Assembly: GCF_000190435.1 (NCBI RefSeq)
Contig: NC_015152.1
Location: 2,052,458 to 2,116,457, forward strand
Source of the DNA: Sphaerochaeta globosa str. Buddy
GTDB taxonomy: Bacteria > Spirochaetota > Spirochaetia > Sphaerochaetales > Sphaerochaetaceae
Reading direction: 5' to 3'
Length of the DNA stretch: 64,000 bases
The number at the start of each line of letters is the position of its first letter. Positions within the stretch are counted from its first letter, which is position 1. The translations under genes were made by a program, and so were the position numbers. Below are positions 49,168 through 58,276 of this stretch, piece after piece. The notes below the pieces were generated by a model, which searched no databases, had not been told where the DNA came from, and saw nothing but the letters and a program-made list of their open reading frames with translations.

Positions 49168-51930
49168 TTACTTCACAGGGTAGCTCTTCTTCAGGAACTC
49201 GATGAACACATCGCTCAACAGGGAACCTTCAGTAAGAACCTTACCGAACATGGTGTATCCATCACCGCCGGCAGCCATGAAGTCGTTGGTAGCAACCTTA
49301 TAGGTAGCATTACGATCGATGGCCTTGCCATTGAGAAGGACACGAAGGATGCGCTTGCCAGGGGCTGCAAAGCGGTTGTAAACAACCTGCAAATCAGTCT
49401 GGGAGAATGCACCATTCTGTTCGGGGAGCTTGCTGTAGCCATGCTCGAGAGCTGCATAGACGTCCGAACCCTTCACTTCAACAACAGTAATGATGTTGGT
49501 GAACGGTAGTACGTTAATGACATCGCCCATCGTCACGTTTCCAGCTTTCAGAGATGCGCGGATACCACCACCATTGGTAATGGTGAAGTCAGCACCACTC
49601 TCTGCAGTCATTGCCATGGTGATCAACTTGGAAAGGTTGGTCGCCTTGGTGCGGACGTTTGCACGTTCACCATCCAAGTTCTCAGGCAGTGTAGCAACAA
49701 GAGTGTTCAGCTTCTCGCTCAGCTGTGCAGACATATAACCGACATACTCATCGACCTGAGGATCGTTGGGGATATCAGAAATGCCGTACTGCTTGGCAAG
49801 GGCGGAATCCTTTGCATTCAGGACATCGGCTGCAGGAATCAGCATCGGATAGGTAGCGGTTACCTTACCGTTCTTAACATGCAACTGTACCAGTCCAAGA
49901 TTCTTCAAATAATCGCCAGTCTGAACAACCAGAGTATCACCAATCTTCATGCCCTCTTTGAGCAAGGTGTGACTGTGACCATCAACGAAGAGGTCGATAC
50001 CCTTGATTTTGCTGACAATCTTATCGGTGGTGAGACCGGAAGCTCCATCAGGATCCATACCAATGTGGCCGAGTACGATGATGTAATCAACATACTGTTT
50101 TGCCATATCGATTGCCATCTGGCCAATCTCAAAGATTTCTTCGTTGGCAAAAGTGATGCCTTCGACATTCTTCGGATGGGTCTTGGTGGCGGTATCAGGA
50201 GTGGTCAAACCAACAACAGCAATCTTAAATCCGTTGAAGTTGTACACCTGGTAGGGCTGGAACAGCAGATAGCCATTCTCATCCAATACGTTGGCGGACA
50301 GGACCTTGAGGTCAGTATACTCTTCAGCAAACTTTGCAGCTTCAATAAGACGATCAGCGCCATAGTTGAAGTCGTGGTTGCCTGGAGCAACTGCATCATA
50401 ACCGAGTGTGTCAAGCAGGACTCCTACGGTCTCGCCTTCAAACATGTTCGCAAGATTGGTTCCGTGAGTTACGTCGCCAGCATCAAGTACGAGAATGTTG
50501 TCGGTGAGAGCACGTCCCATCTTGAGCATGGTTGACAGCTTGGAATAACCCATGCCACCGTCAGCAGGAACGATACGTGCATGCACGTCGTTGGAGTGGA
50601 CGATGAACAGATCAAACTCTGCTGTACCTGCATCGTTCTTCACGATTTCGGTAACACCAAGCGGATATTCAACAGCTTTCGGGGCTGCTACTACAGGGGC
50701 GGGAGCCGGGGCGGGTGCTACGGGAGCAGGAGCCGGAGCGGGGGCCGGTGCAGGAGCCGGAGCAGGCACTGCTGCCTTCTTTACCGGGGTCGCACCAATC
50801 TTCGCAACAATGGCCGGATCCTCGGGCACGGTTACCATCAGCGTGTATCCCATCGCTCTGGCAAACGGCTCATAGGTCTTGGCAATTGCACTCTTGGCAG
50901 GCTCGAGAACGTCGGCTACAGGAAGCAGCATCGGATAGACAGCCTTCACTTCGCCATTGACTACGCTCAACTGCACAGCACCAACGCTCTTCAGTTGTTC
51001 GTCAGCCCTGACGATCAGGGTGCCGTTCACGGTCTTCGCCTTCGCAGAACCATTACCGTCAACAATCAAATCGATGCCGTCAATGTTCTGGGCTACCATC
51101 TCACTGGTGATCAGGCCTTCATCGCCCAAATCGCTCAGAATTACCAGGTAGTCAACATAACCCTTGGCAAGGTCGACTGCATACTGGGCACTGTCCAGAA
51201 TGATGTCGCTGGTGAAGCTTACGCCCTGGATCGGCTTCGGGGCTACCAGGCCGGCTACGCCAACCTTGAATCCGTTGAAGTCATAGATCTGATAGGGCTG
51301 GGCAACCAGGTAACCGTTCGCATCGAGGGCGTTTGCACTCAACGGGATGGCCTTCTTCGTTCCGGCGATGCCGGTAGCCAGCTGTATTGCCTGCGGGGTG
51401 TAGGCATCGTAGCCAAGCTCGTCAACGACTTCGGCCGCCAGCATTGCTGCCTGAGCGGGTACCTCACCGACATTGCCGCTGTTCAGAAGCAGCCAGTTGT
51501 CGGAGATCGCACGTCCGGCCTTCAGGGCGGTTGAGAACTTTGCCAGTCCCAGTCCACCGTTCTCGGCATAGATGTTGCCGTTCAGGTCGTTCGTATGCAC
51601 GATGAACAGATCGAATGCTTTCGCTCCGTCATCATTCTTTACAATTTCCTTCACTCCGTAGGGAAGCTCGATCTCTACGGGCTCAGCTACTACAGGGGCC
51701 GGAGCCGGGGCAGGGGCCGGGGCGGGTGCTACGGGAGCAGGGGCCGGGGCTACCGGTGCAGGGGCGGGCTCAGGAACGGGTGCTACGGGAGCCACTGGCT
51801 CGGGAGCAGTTTCTACAACAGGAGCTGGGGGTATTGGTTCAACCTTTGCGGTGCTCTTACAGCCTACAAGGGAAAAAGCCAACAAAGCTACCAGCATTGC
51901 TGTCATAATTGTTCTTGAAAGACGTTTCAC
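49168..51930 (-). CDS. Duplicated 5'-nucleotidase-family lipoprotein, one domain degenerate
   Basis: Envelope nucleotidase of the UshA/2',3'-cyclic phosphodiesterase family. I start it at GTG 51930, since AGGAGG lies 6 bp upstream; this gives 920 residues with a lipobox LVGC (lipidated C24). After a Pro-Ala linker comes a first metallophosphatase domain (from about residue 112) whose metal ligands are lost: HTNDLNG for HTNDxHG, LNSGN for LDAGD, PQAIQL for PGNHDF, DGNGSA for DGHSHT. A second Pro-Ala linker leads to an intact copy (from about residue 445: HSNDVH, LDAGDVTHG, PGNHDFN, GHIG, DGHSHT) and the substrate-specificity C-terminal domain with NGGGIRASL and NDFMAAGGDGY. It probably recovers nucleosides from extracellular nucleotides. 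Confidence 0.9.
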   Translation of the reverse strand: MKRLSRTIMTAMLVALLAFSLVGCKSTAKVEPIPPAPVVETAPEPVAPVAPVPEPAPAPVAPAPAPVAPAPAPAPAPAPVVAEPVEIELPYGVKEIVKNDDGAKAFDLFIVHTNDLNGNIYAENGGLGLAKFSTALKAGRAISDNWLLLNSGNVGEVPAQAAMLAAEVVDELGYDAYTPQAIQLATGIAGTKKAIPLSANALDANGYLVAQPYQIYDFNGFKVGVAGLVAPKPIQGVSFTSDIILDSAQYAVDLAKGYVDYLVILSDLGDEGLITSEMVAQNIDGIDLIVDGNGSAKAKTVNGTLIVRADEQLKSVGAVQLSVVNGEVKAVYPMLLPVADVLEPAKSAIAKTYEPFARAMGYTLMVTVPEDPAIVAKIGATPVKKAAVPAPAPAPAPAPAPAPVAPAPAPAPVVAAPKAVEYPLGVTEIVKNDAGTAEFDLFIVHSNDVHARIVPADGGMGYSKLSTMLKMGRALTDNILVLDAGDVTHGTNLANMFEGETVGVLLDTLGYDAVAPGNHDFNYGADRLIEAAKFAEEYTDLKVLSANVLDENGYLLFQPYQVYNFNGFKIAVVGLTTPDTATKTHPKNVEGITFANEEIFEIGQMAIDMAKQYVDYIIVLGHIGMDPDGASGLTTDKIVSKIKGIDLFVDGHSHTLLKEGMKIGDTLVVQTGDYLKNLGLVQLHVKNGKVTATYPMLIPAADVLNAKDSALAKQYGISDIPNDPQVDEYVGYMSAQLSEKLNTLVATLPENLDGERANVRTKATNLSKLITMAMTAESGADFTITNGGGIRASLKAGNVTMGDVINVLPFTNIITVVEVKGSDVYAALEHGYSKLPEQNGAFSQTDLQVVYNRFAAPGKRILRVLLNGKAIDRNATYKVATNDFMAAGGDGYTMFGKVLTEGSLLSDVFIEFLKKSYPVK

Positions 51931-52054
51931 GTGTTTCCTCCTCATGACGTTCTCATGTGTCGTTGTATACGTACTCAACAACACTATAACACACACTGCT
52001 AGAATCGGATACATCAAAAATACGCGAAAAATGGTGATTTAAGCCCTAATTTGA

Positions 52055-52092
52055 AGAAAAAAGAAGCCTGTGATTAAAAAATTCACAGGCTT
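52055..52092 (-). terminator. Terminator of the 56-residue protein gene
   Basis: AAGCCTGTGA and TCACAGGCTT (52064-52073 and 52083-52092) form a 10-bp stem followed on the minus strand by CTTTTTTCTTC. Confidence 0.9.
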
Positions 52093-52120
52093 ATGGTTAC
52101 AATTCGATATAAAGAAATCC

Positions 52121-52291
52121 TTACATCAAGTCTTTTGGCTTGCGAGCGGTATTCCCGGATTTCTCACAATAAGCCACGTGACGAAGTTTACCATTCTCAA
52201 ATACTGCCTTCATCTTGATCGGGCCACCCCAGCGGCTCAATATAACTTTTGCACCTTCACGGCGAGCGTTCTTTGATACGTTACCTGCCAT
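52121..52291 (-). CDS. Small basic protein (56 residues)
   Basis: A short gene overlooked by length cutoffs. On the minus strand an ATG at 52291, preceded by GGAGGG at good spacing, opens a frame of 56 codons ending at 52121, directly before a strong terminator. The protein starts MAGNVSKNARREGAKV, contains WGGPIKMKAVFENGKLRHVAYC and ends in a basic ARKPKDLM. It has 13 Lys/Arg and only a few acidic residues, so nucleic-acid or ribosome association is possible. I do not recognise the family. Confidence 0.75.
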   Translation of the reverse strand: MAGNVSKNARREGAKVILSRWGGPIKMKAVFENGKLRHVAYCEKSGNTARKPKDLM

Positions 52292-52386
52292 ATACCTATC
52301 CCTCCATACAATTTGCTCAATTCTTGGTTACTATAGCGATTCTCACTTGTCAAGTCAAATCCCTACCTATCTATTTTATCCATATG

Positions 52387-52415
52387 TTGCAACTTTGACA
52401 ATCCAAACATAGAAT
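52387..52415 (+). promoter_or_regulatory. Promoter predicting a leaderless yidD mRNA
   Basis: TTGCAA (52387-52392), 17-bp spacer and TAGAAT (52410-52415), then 6 nt (GTTCTT) to the ATG at 52422, with no ribosome site. Confidence 0.6.
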
Positions 52416-52421
52416 GTTCTT

Positions 52422-52706
52422 ATGAAAAAACCAGTAAAGTTGCTTAGGCAACTATTTCTCATACCAGTATACCTCTACAAGGGAATACTCTCCCCCTTTT
52501 TTGGCGGTAGTTGTCTCTACCACCCAACCTGTTCCAGCTATATGGTAGATTCAGTACTCAAACATGGCATAGCCAAAGGCTTTATCATGGGGTTCGCCCG
52601 AATTCTTCGCTGCAGCCGCTGGTACTACAGTGGGGACGATCAAGTTCCTGAAACCTGGTCCTGGAAAGCCATCCGCGATGGCTTCACACTTTTCAGAAAA
52701 CGATAA
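52422..52706 (+). CDS. yidD: Membrane protein insertion efficiency factor YidD
   Basis: A small membrane-associated protein that helps YidC-dependent insertion. The sequence YLYKGILSPFFGGSCLYHPTCSSYM with conserved cysteines and the GFIMGFARILRCSRW motif identify it. Length 94 residues is typical. It appears to have its own promoter at a distance that predicts a leaderless mRNA. It is convergent with udk, whose stop abuts its own with no gap. Confidence 0.94.
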   Translation: MKKPVKLLRQLFLIPVYLYKGILSPFFGGSCLYHPTCSSYMVDSVLKHGIAKGFIMGFARILRCSRWYYSGDDQVPETWSWKAIRDGFTLFRKR

Positions 52707-53318
52707 TCAACGAGACAGTTCCTTGACAAACGGAATCAGCACCGACAAAGCATTTTCATTGTACCCGCCTTCAGGAATAATCAGGTCAGCGAATACTTTG
52801 GTAGGCTCGATGAAATTGAAGTGCCCCGGCCTTACTACTTCCAAATACTGGTTGCACACACTGTCCACCGTTCTTCCTCGTTCGGCGATATCACGCTTAA
52901 GACGACGAATGAAGCGGATATCGTCAGGAGTATCAACATAGAGTTTTAGATCAAGCAGGTCCCTGACCTGCTTGTCATACAGAACCATCAAACCCTCTAT
53001 GATGACCAAAGGTTTTGGCTGTACGTTTACCGTTTCATCCTTGCGTCGATGGTGCACAAAATCATATTGCGGCATTTCAATGCTCTTACCCTCTTTTAGA
53101 GCCTTGAGATGTTCATATAAAAGTTCCATATCAAAGGCATCCGGGTGGTCAAAATTGAACGCTGTAATATTTTCATTGCTGATGAAGGTAGCGGACCGGT
53201 AGTAATTGTCCTGCGGGATAAACACAAAATCAGAACAAACTTCACCAATCTTGCGCACAATGGTTGATTTGCCTGAGCCGGACCCTCCGGTAATCCCAAT
53301 GATCTTAACCTCTTTCAC
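52707..53318 (-). CDS. udk: Uridine kinase
   Basis: Phosphorylates uridine and cytidine for pyrimidine salvage. Walker A GITGGSGSGKST (about residues 8-19), the IPQDNYYRS and FDHPDAFD substrate segments and RRLKRDIAERGRTVDSVCNQY lid are present. The start is GTG at 53318, with GGGAG 8 bp upstream. The length of 203 is normal. Confidence 0.94.
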   Translation of the reverse strand: MKEVKIIGITGGSGSGKSTIVRKIGEVCSDFVFIPQDNYYRSATFISNENITAFNFDHPDAFDMELLYEHLKALKEGKSIEMPQYDFVHHRRKDETVNVQPKPLVIIEGLMVLYDKQVRDLLDLKLYVDTPDDIRFIRRLKRDIAERGRTVDSVCNQYLEVVRPGHFNFIEPTKVFADLIIPEGGYNENALSVLIPFVKELSR

Positions 53319-53364
53319 TGCTCACTCCCCTACCTTATTACTCTATGCGGGACAGGCACCTGGC

Positions 53365-54396
53365 CTATTTACACCCAAAACTAAAGACAGTTGTATGCTT
53401 GAAACTTCGTTCCTTGCTAAAAATGCAAGAGGGGAATTCACTATGATTCGGACTATCCGGATAGTACTGGGTTTCAAAACATACCCCTCCATGCTTCGGA
53501 TAGGCAACCTTTCCCTTACCGATTTCCTTCGCCTTGAGGAAGTTTCCCGAATACATTTGTACAGCCGGCATAGTTGTACTGATTTTCATGGTACGGCCAC
53601 TATCCGGTTCATAAACCGAAGCAAATTCAACAAGTTTCTCGGAGCTTCGGGAAAGAATGAAACAATGGTCATATCCGCCGGCTTGCTCGATATCCCTTCC
53701 AATACTCTTTCTCTTCGTGAAATCAAAGGCCGTCCCCTGGACATCAAGAATCTTTCCTGTCGGAATTAATGCGGAGTCCACCTCAAGATACCGGTCGCAG
53801 GCGAGCTGTACTTCGTGGCCCAAAATAGTACCACTGCCTGCGCCCCCAAGATTAAAATAACTGTGATTAGTCAAATTGATCGGAGTCGGGCCGGAGGCGG
53901 TTGCTTCATAGTCTATACGCAAATCACCATTGCTCTTCAGTACATACGAGACTGTACAGGTAACAGAATGAGGAAAACCACCTTCACCGGAGGGGCTGAA
54001 AAGGCTCAACACCACACCAGGATCCCCATTCCAATCAAACGTCTCCACCAGCCAATTGCGCCAACCCCAGTTGCTGCTGCCACTATGAAGATTGTTCTTT
54101 CCATCATTCGTATCCAGCGTGTAGGTCTTACCTTCCAAACTGAATGTGGCTTTGGCAATTCTATTGGCAAAGCGACCAACAACCTGACCAAAGTAGGTTG
54201 TCGATGTAAGGTTGTCCAAGGGATTATCAAACCCAAGGACAATATCTCGAATCTCACCCCTACGGTCAGGAGTCTTCAAGGTTTTCAGATTGGCCCCAAG
54301 GCTTAGAATCTCAGCAGAATACGGTCCTTGAGTAAGGGTAATCAAATAGATATCATCGCCTTCAGCGGTAGTGGCAACCGAGCGTTTGGTTAACAT
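53365..54396 (-). CDS. galM: Aldose 1-epimerase
   Basis: Interconverts alpha and beta anomers of galactose and related sugars. The catalytic LTNHSYFNLGG (about residue 175) and the N-terminal VVGRFANRI with LHSGSSNWGWRNW are as in mutarotases, and the catalytic glutamate lies in the terminal GGVCFETQYYPDSPNH. Length 343 residues is usual. GAGGGG precedes the ATG. A TATACT box at 54434-54429 (minus) about 30 bp upstream may be its promoter. Confidence 0.94.
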   Translation of the reverse strand: MLTKRSVATTAEGDDIYLITLTQGPYSAEILSLGANLKTLKTPDRRGEIRDIVLGFDNPLDNLTSTTYFGQVVGRFANRIAKATFSLEGKTYTLDTNDGKNNLHSGSSNWGWRNWLVETFDWNGDPGVVLSLFSPSGEGGFPHSVTCTVSYVLKSNGDLRIDYEATASGPTPINLTNHSYFNLGGAGSGTILGHEVQLACDRYLEVDSALIPTGKILDVQGTAFDFTKRKSIGRDIEQAGGYDHCFILSRSSEKLVEFASVYEPDSGRTMKISTTMPAVQMYSGNFLKAKEIGKGKVAYPKHGGVCFETQYYPDSPNHSEFPSCIFSKERSFKHTTVFSFGCK

Positions 54397-54482
54397 AGGC
54401 TACTCCCCTCTACAATTCATTTTTTGAGAGTATACACCCCCTCGGCTTGAGGGGGCAACAAAGAACAATTGGGATTGGCGGA

Positions 54483-56300
54483 TTACTTGGAATCGTCATC
54501 ACTCTTGAGAACGGCCAAGAAAGCACTCTGGGGAATTTCAACATTTCCCACCATCTTCATGCGCTTCTTTCCTTCCTTCTGTTTTTCCAAAAGCTTTCGC
54601 TTTCTGCTGATATCACCACCATAACACTTTGCAGTGACGTCCTTGCGGAAAGCGGTAATTGTCTCGCGGCTGACAATAGTTCCACCAATGGCTGCCTGAA
54701 TGGCAATCTTATACTGCTGACGGGGAATCTCACCCCTGAGTCGTTCGCAAACCTGTCTTCCACGGTTCTGGCTGTTTCCTCGGAAAACCAATTGACTCAA
54801 AGCATCAACCGGTTCACCATTTACCAAAATATCCAATCTGACCAAGTCGGTCCGCTTGTAAGCGATGACCTGATAATCGAATGAAGCATAGCCTCGGCTG
54901 ATGGACTTCAAGCGGTCATAGAACTCAAACAGAACCTCGGCAAGCGGCATTTCATAAATCAGTTCAACCCGCTTTTCATCCAAGTAGTTCATACCTGTCT
55001 GTGTCCCGCGTTTTTCCATGCATAAGTTGATGATCGGCCCTACATACTGGGTCGGCGTAATTACATTAGCCTGGATATAGGGTTCCTCGGCGTACTCAAC
55101 CCGCATCGGGTCAGGATATTCCAAAGGATTGTCGATATTGATGGTCTCCCCGTTCTTCAAGTGGACAATATACTTGACCGAAGGACTGGTAAACACTATG
55201 GAAAGATCGAATTCACGTTCAATTCTCTCCTGTATCACCTCGAGATGGAGCATGCCGAGAAATCCGCAACGGAAACCAAATCCCAACGCTGCAGAAGAGT
55301 CCTTCTCATAAATCAGGGAAGCATCGTTGAGTTTCAGCTTTTCAATGGCACTGACCAGTTCCTCATAATCATTGGTATCAACAGGATAGATGGAACTGTA
55401 GACTACCGGCTTCACATCCATAAAACCTGGAAGCGGCTTTTTTGCAGGTCGGTTGGTGGAGGTAATCGTATCACCGACGCGTACATCACTGATGGTTTTG
55501 ACACCGGTAATTACATAGCCGACATCACCGGCATGCAGCTCTCCCGTCTTAATGAGCTCAAGCTGGAATATTCCAGCTTCCTCAACCTTATAGACGCCCC
55601 CGGTATTCATGAACTGAATTTCATCACCTACTTTCAAGACCCCGTCGAAGACACGGCAATGAACGATGACGCCGCGGTAGGCATCGTAATGCGAGTCAAA
55701 AATGAGAGCCTGCAAAGGAAAGGCATCCTTGCCTTCGGGATGCTGGATCTGCTTCACAATCGCCTCAAACAAGGCATCCACACCGAAACCGGTTTTGGCA
55801 CTGACTTGTACCGCCAAGGAGCTATCCAATCCAAGGTCGTGATCGATCTGGTGCAGGCAAGCTTCAATATCGGCAGAAGCCAGGTCAACTTTATTAATGA
55901 CCGGAATAATCGTCAGATTATGTTCCATTGCCATATAAAGATTGGCCAAAGTCTGAGCCTCAACTCCCTGGGTAGCATCAATGAGCAGCAAAGCACCTTC
56001 GCAAGAGCTGATAGCCCGCGACACTTCGTAGGAGAAGTCCACGTGGCCCGGAGTGTCGACCAAGTTCAACTGGTATACTTTCCCATCCTTGGCAGTATAG
56101 GGAATCGTTACTGCCTGACTCTTGATGGTAATGCCACGTTCCCGTTCAATATCCATGTTATCAAGCATTTGGGCTTGGGCAGGACCCCGGGAAAAATTTA
56201 TATGGGCCATATCAATAAATCGATCGGCAAGGGTGGACTTACCATGATCGATATGCGCAATAATGCAAAAGTTTCGGGTCAGACTGGAATCAGCACTCAT
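54483..56300 (-). CDS. lepA: Elongation factor 4
   Basis: Translational GTPase that back-translocates or remodels stalled ribosomes. G1 AHIDHGKST (about residues 14-22), G3 DTPGHVDF, G4 NKVD, then the LepA-specific CTD (RIKRKLLEKQKEGKKRMK) are evident. 605 residues is normal. It begins 8 bp after ftsH ends on the same strand, so it is likely co-transcribed. Confidence 0.97.
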   Translation of the reverse strand: MSADSSLTRNFCIIAHIDHGKSTLADRFIDMAHINFSRGPAQAQMLDNMDIERERGITIKSQAVTIPYTAKDGKVYQLNLVDTPGHVDFSYEVSRAISSCEGALLLIDATQGVEAQTLANLYMAMEHNLTIIPVINKVDLASADIEACLHQIDHDLGLDSSLAVQVSAKTGFGVDALFEAIVKQIQHPEGKDAFPLQALIFDSHYDAYRGVIVHCRVFDGVLKVGDEIQFMNTGGVYKVEEAGIFQLELIKTGELHAGDVGYVITGVKTISDVRVGDTITSTNRPAKKPLPGFMDVKPVVYSSIYPVDTNDYEELVSAIEKLKLNDASLIYEKDSSAALGFGFRCGFLGMLHLEVIQERIEREFDLSIVFTSPSVKYIVHLKNGETINIDNPLEYPDPMRVEYAEEPYIQANVITPTQYVGPIINLCMEKRGTQTGMNYLDEKRVELIYEMPLAEVLFEFYDRLKSISRGYASFDYQVIAYKRTDLVRLDILVNGEPVDALSQLVFRGNSQNRGRQVCERLRGEIPRQQYKIAIQAAIGGTIVSRETITAFRKDVTAKCYGGDISRKRKLLEKQKEGKKRMKMVGNVEIPQSAFLAVLKSDDDSK

Positions 56301-56308
56301 ACTCGTCC

Positions 56309-58276
56309 TTATTCGTTCGGTTGTTCATTTGAAACTTGCTCGGTCGCCTCAGAAGTCGGGTACAGGATCTTGTCAAAGCCCAAAAGTACTCGAATCTGGG
56401 CATCGTCCAAGGTCTCCTTCTCCACCAACTCCTTGGTTAGCAAATCCAGGTTGTCTCGGTGGGTAGACAGAATATCTTTCGTCTCATCCATGGCAGAATC
56501 AAGAATCTTGTGGACTTCTTGGTCAATCCGCTTGGCGGTCTCCTCGCTGTAATCCTTATGCTGAGTAATTTCCCGGCCAAGGAACAAAGGCTCTGACTCA
56601 TCAGCCAAGTTCACAAATCCCAATCCGCTCATGCCCCACTCGGTAACCATGCGGCGTGCCAAGTCGGTAGCCTGCTTGATGTCATTGCTGGTTCCAGTCG
56701 TAGTTTCCCCGTACACCAGATCCTCTGCAACATAGCCACCCATGCATACCTTAATCCAATCACCAAGCATTGACTTTGTCTTGGTGTAGGGATCTCTCTC
56801 GGGCAGGCTCACCGTCAGGCCCAACGCCCGTCCATGAGGAATAATGGTAACCTTGTGCAACGGGTCGAGATGCTTCAGGTAGTAGTGCAACAGCGCATGA
56901 CCGGCCTCATGGTATGCAGTTGCAAGTTTCTCCTGTTCATTCATGGCACGACTCTTGCGAGCTACACCGAGCAGAATCTTGTCCCTTGCTTCTTCCATAT
57001 CTTCCATGTTTACGGTGGATTTATTCTTTCGTGCAGCAAACAAGGCAGCCTCATTGACCAGGTTAGCCAAATCAGCACCACTGGTGCCTGCGCTACCACG
57101 GGCAAGCCGCTTCAGGTCCACATCTTTCTCCAGCTTGATCTTGCGGCAGTGAATCTTGAGAATCTCCTCCCGTTCCTGAATGTCAGGTAGATCGACGACA
57201 ACCTGTCTATCAAACCGTCCGGGTCTGAGAAGTGCAGGATCAAGTACATCAGGACGGTTGGTGGCTGCCATGACAATAACCCCGGCAGTAGTGGAAAATC
57301 CGTCCATCTCAACAAGAATCTGGTTCAGTGTCTGCTCTCTCTCATCATTTCCGCCACCCAGTCCGCCGCCACGGGTTCGCCCAACTGCGTCCAGCTCATC
57401 AATGAATAAAATGCAAGGAGCATGCTTGCGGGCTTGTTCGAACAAATCCCGAACGCGGGCGGCACCCATACCGACAAACATCTCAACAAAGTCAGAACCA
57501 CTGGTGTGGAAAAAAGAAACCCCGCTCTCCCCTGCTACGGCTTTCGCCAACAAGGTTTTTCCGGTTCCCGGAGGACCCACCAAAAGGACTCCACGAGGAA
57601 TTTTAGCACCAACCTTGGTAAAATGATCGGGATGCTTGAGAAAAGAGACTACTTCTTCCAACTCATATTTCGCTTCAACTTGACCGGCAACATCCTTGAA
57701 CGTGGTCTTGGTATCACTATCCATGTACTCCTTGGCTTTACTCTTTCCCAAGGTGGACATCATTTTCCCATTCAACCCACTGGATTGGCGGTACAACATA
57801 ATGGTAAAACCAATAAAAATAATCCAAGGCAAAAGTTGCAATAGTATCTGCAGGAAAGAAATCTCTTGCACGCTACCGGTAACGGAGACACCCTTTGCCT
57901 TCAAAGAAGGAAGCAAGCTCTCATCAAAATAGGGAATTCTCGTTTGGGCCGAAAGCCCGTTTTTCAGGACAAAGCGAATCAAGGACTGCTCCTTGATTTC
58001 CACTTGCATCACCTGGTTTGCATCCACGTAGCCCGTGAACGTAGTATAGGGAACCACTTGGTCCTTTGCACCAGAGGCTGAATCAAAAAACATATAGGCA
58101 AACATAATCGCCAAAGTGATGAACACAATTAAGGCAAAACGGTTTTTGGGGTTGTTTGAAGGCCTGAACGACGGTTTTTTATTATCCTTGCCCGGACCCT
58201 GCCAATATTGGTTGGGTTCCTGGTTCTCAGGCTTCTTTTCCGAATCGCTATCTTGGCTGTCTTTTCTCAATTTCAC
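56309..58276 (-). CDS. ftsH: ATP-dependent zinc metalloprotease FtsH
   Basis: Membrane-bound AAA protease that degrades unstable and misassembled proteins. Two membrane helices (about residues 46-63 and 148-165) flank a periplasmic region; Walker [13 protein letters not shown] (about residue 235), Walker [11 protein letters not shown], the second region of homology and the zinc motif [12 protein letters not shown] (about residue 459) are clear. Length 655 is typical. Its start overlaps the end of tilS by 29 bp, the neighbourhood found in many bacteria. Confidence 0.97.
   Translation of the reverse strand: MKLRKDSQDSDSEKKPENQEPNQYWQGPGKDNKKPSFRPSNNPKNRFALIVFITLAIMFAYMFFDSASGAKDQVVPYTTFTGYVDANQVMQVEIKEQSLIRFVLKNGLSAQTRIPYFDESLLPSLKAKGVSVTGSVQEISFLQILLQLLPWIIFIGFTIMLYRQSSGLNGKMMSTLGKSKAKEYMDSDTKTTFKDVAGQVEAKYELEEVVSFLKHPDHFTKVGAKIPRGVLLVGPPGTGKTLLAKAVAGESGVSFFHTSGSDFVEMFVGMGAARVRDLFEQARKHAPCILFIDELDAVGRTRGGGLGGGNDEREQTLNQILVEMDGFSTTAGVIVMAATNRPDVLDPALLRPGRFDRQVVVDLPDIQEREEILKIHCRKIKLEKDVDLKRLARGSAGTSGADLANLVNEAALFAARKNKSTVNMEDMEEARDKILLGVARKSRAMNEQEKLATAYHEAGHALLHYYLKHLDPLHKVTIIPHGRALGLTVSLPERDPYTKTKSMLGDWIKVCMGGYVAEDLVYGETTTGTSNDIKQATDLARRMVTEWGMSGLGFVNLADESEPLFLGREITQHKDYSEETAKRIDQEVHKILDSAMDETKDILSTHRDNLDLLTKELVEKETLDDAQIRVLLGFDKILYPTSEATEQVSNEQPNE

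Noticed and set aside
50581-51534. Open frame of 317 codons on the plus strand
   Set aside because: Antisense to the nucleotidase lipoprotein, kept open by Pro-Ala repeat codons; no ribosome site and low-complexity product.
54429-54460. G+C-rich hairpin between lepA and galM as a terminator
   Set aside because: The stem is good but no T-run follows on either strand, and a -10-like TATACT adjoins it, so it may be part of the galM promoter region instead.
55161-56552. Open frame of 463 codons antisense to lepA and ftsH
   Set aside because: Shadow of two highly conserved genes; no start signals.
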